NCBI GenBank assembly: GCA_041302745.1
Contig: JBFYQP010000009.1
Coordinates: 1-30,978, forward strand
DNA: 30,978 nt
Direction of reading: 5' to 3'
Source of the DNA: JAPLGD01 sp041302745
GTDB taxonomy: Bacteria; Bipolaricaulota; Bipolaricaulia; UBA7950; UBA9294
Part shown: in pieces, positions 29,929-30,978 of the stretch
Numbering within the stretch: the first letter of the stretch is position 1
Layout of the letters: the number at the start of each line of letters is the position of its first letter
Translations under genes and position numbers: made by a program
The notes under the pieces: generated by a model
What the model was told of the DNA's origin: nothing
The model's database searches: none
Seen by the model: the letters and a program-made list of their open reading frames with translations, nothing else

Positions 29929-30978
29929 TCACGCTCGGGAGTCCCCATCGCGTCGATGGACGGCCGACAGGATGTAGGCGTGCTTTCCTGCGGGCAGAGG
30001 TTCGATGCGCTCCACGAGGGACAGATCGACGGTCGCACGGTCGCCCAAGAGCGATTGGGCGCGGCGAAGAATCACGCGCCCGGTCTCTTCGCCGAACGTC
30101 GGCTCGGGGACGACGACGATGGCGTAGCGATCGGGCGCGGTCTGCACGAGTTGGAACTGCCGGATGGCGGAGAGGTCGTAGAAGATGCCTCCGAGTCCGG
30201 TCGCTTCGATATCCCGCCCGTCCGGAAGCGTGATCCGGTCCGAGACGCGCCCCAGGACGGACCGAAGGAGCGGCGAGGTTCGGCCGCACGAGCAGGCGCC
30301 CTCGTCGGGAATCACCCGATCGGCAAGCTCGTAGCGGAGGAAGGGCATTCCGTAGTTGAAAAGGTCGGTGACCACGATCCTCCGCTCGTCGGTCCCCGCC
30401 CCGACCGTGCCGGAGTCCGGGGAAGGAAACTCGAACCACAGGCTGCCGACGTTCTGATGGAGCCTGTGGTTCTCGCAGTCGTGGGCGATGTATCCAACCT
30501 CGGTTGCGCTGTACCGCTCGAAGACGGGGCAGCCGAAGCCGCGCTCGATCGTCTCGCGAACCGCAGGCAGGAGAATCTCGCCGATGGAGATGACCGACCT
30601 TAGGGGGAACGACGCAGGTCTCCCCGTCTCGAGGCGGCGCCGCGCCAAGAGGTCGAGGATCGATGGGTACCAGATCATCGTGACGGCCTTCGACCGCGCG
30701 ATGCGGACGAGAAGGCGATCGATCTCGGCGTTTCCGAGCGCGCGCGGCTCGAGAACGAGCTGGTTCTCGAGGAGGCGCACGATGAAGGGCTTCGGATTCC
30801 AGAAGAGGAGGCGCAGAACGACGTGCGGCTCGCCGATCCGGTAGCCGGCCCATCGCCCGAAGAAGAGCGTCTCGGCGCGCACGCGGTCCCGACGCCTGCG
30901 CTCCATGAAGAGCGCGAACGGCGCGCCGGTCGATCCGTTCGTGTGACCCGGCACGAGCGCCCTTCGCGGGAAGGCGGC
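29929..30978 (-). CDS. PaaK/CapK-like adenylate-forming ligase (N terminus outside the window)
   Basis: At least 350 residues of an ANL-superfamily enzyme, the group that activates carboxylic acids with ATP, usually as acyl-CoA (phenylacetate-CoA ligase) or for related polysaccharide and coenzyme F390 chemistry. The frame runs off the window edge, so the GTG at 30954 is not the start. The phosphate-binding loop is TNGSTGAPFALF at the edge. Further landmarks are the A5 region ERYSATEVGYIAHDC, the A7-type Asp in TDLFNYGMPFLRYELADRV, and CSCGRTSPLL with the GRVSDRI motif, all typical of PaaK/CapK proteins. The C-terminal domain ends near AGKHAYILSAV, with the Lys in the usual place. The substrate is unknown; CapK-like relatives often sit in envelope polysaccharide clusters. 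The 109 bases before the sigma gene hold no gene. Confidence 0.88.
   Translation of the reverse strand, partial: AAFPRRALVPGHTNGSTGAPFALFMERRRRDRVRAETLFFGRWAGYRIGEPHVVLRLLFWNPKPFIVRLLENQLVLEPRALGNAEIDRLLVRIARSKAVTMIWYPSILDLLARRRLETGRPASFPLRSVISIGEILLPAVRETIERGFGCPVFERYSATEVGYIAHDCENHRLHQNVGSLWFEFPSPDSGTVGAGTDERRIVVTDLFNYGMPFLRYELADRVIPDEGACSCGRTSPLLRSVLGRVSDRITLPDGRDIEATGLGGIFYDLSAIRQFQLVQTAPDRYAIVVVPEPTFGEETGRVILRRAQSLLGDRATVDLSLVERIEPLPAGKHAYILSAVHRRDGDSRA

Overview
The window is dense, high-GC bacterial chromosome (roughly two thirds G+C by eye) with short gaps and many genes coupled by stop/start overlaps. Housekeeping genes (gyrA, tyrS, gltX, rsmD, surE, uppP) mark it as core chromosome. 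I see no insertion sequence, prophage, CRISPR array, rRNA or tRNA. A probable outer-membrane beta-barrel protein and secreted giant proteins point to a two-membraned bacterium. The gene mix and divergent sequences fit an uncultivated or deep-branching lineage; Bipolaricaulota is my guess only, and no marker here proves it.

Layout. 1-1779 (+): the two ATPases of an Opp/Dpp-type peptide importer, the first cut by the window edge. 1858-5532 (+): gyrA then tyrS. 5623-9150 (-): a 1175-residue exported protein with Ig-like domains, a probable barrel, SdrD-B-like and three PKD domains. 9365-9769 (+): a tandem ACT-domain protein. 9815-15874 (-): a 2019-residue alpha-2-macroglobulin with an intact thioester. 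15875-16382: a 508-base divergent gap with strong RNA-like structure. 16383-22261 (+): a SpoU-family RNA methyltransferase, then gltX, a TlpA-like lipoprotein, a membrane thioredoxin-fold protein, a NapH-like polyferredoxin and uppP, the last five joined by 4-base overlaps. 22271-23856 (-): a HAD phosphatase and a membrane-anchored C39-like cysteine protease. 23961-25853 (+): rsmD, surE and a ComEA-like helix-hairpin-helix protein. 25847-26824 (-): a queuosine-salvage (Qng1/DUF2419) protein. 26888-27835 (+): a YddG-like exporter. 27890-29819 (-): an ECF sigma factor, a soluble zinc anti-sigma factor and a coiled-coil protein with two possible starts. 29929-30978 (-): a PaaK/CapK-like adenylate-forming enzyme cut by the window edge.

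The most interesting unit is 18524-21479. Two exported thioredoxin-fold proteins are translationally coupled to a cysteine-rich Fe-S membrane protein. This suggests a route that carries electrons across the membrane to envelope thiols without the usual CcdA/DsbD carrier. Other oddities are a natural Leu at the GyrA quinolone position, non-canonical signature motifs in TyrRS, a GluRS lacking the Zn-type insertion, an RsmD with Gly in place of the motif IV Asp, and a possible nested start in the sigma-factor operon.
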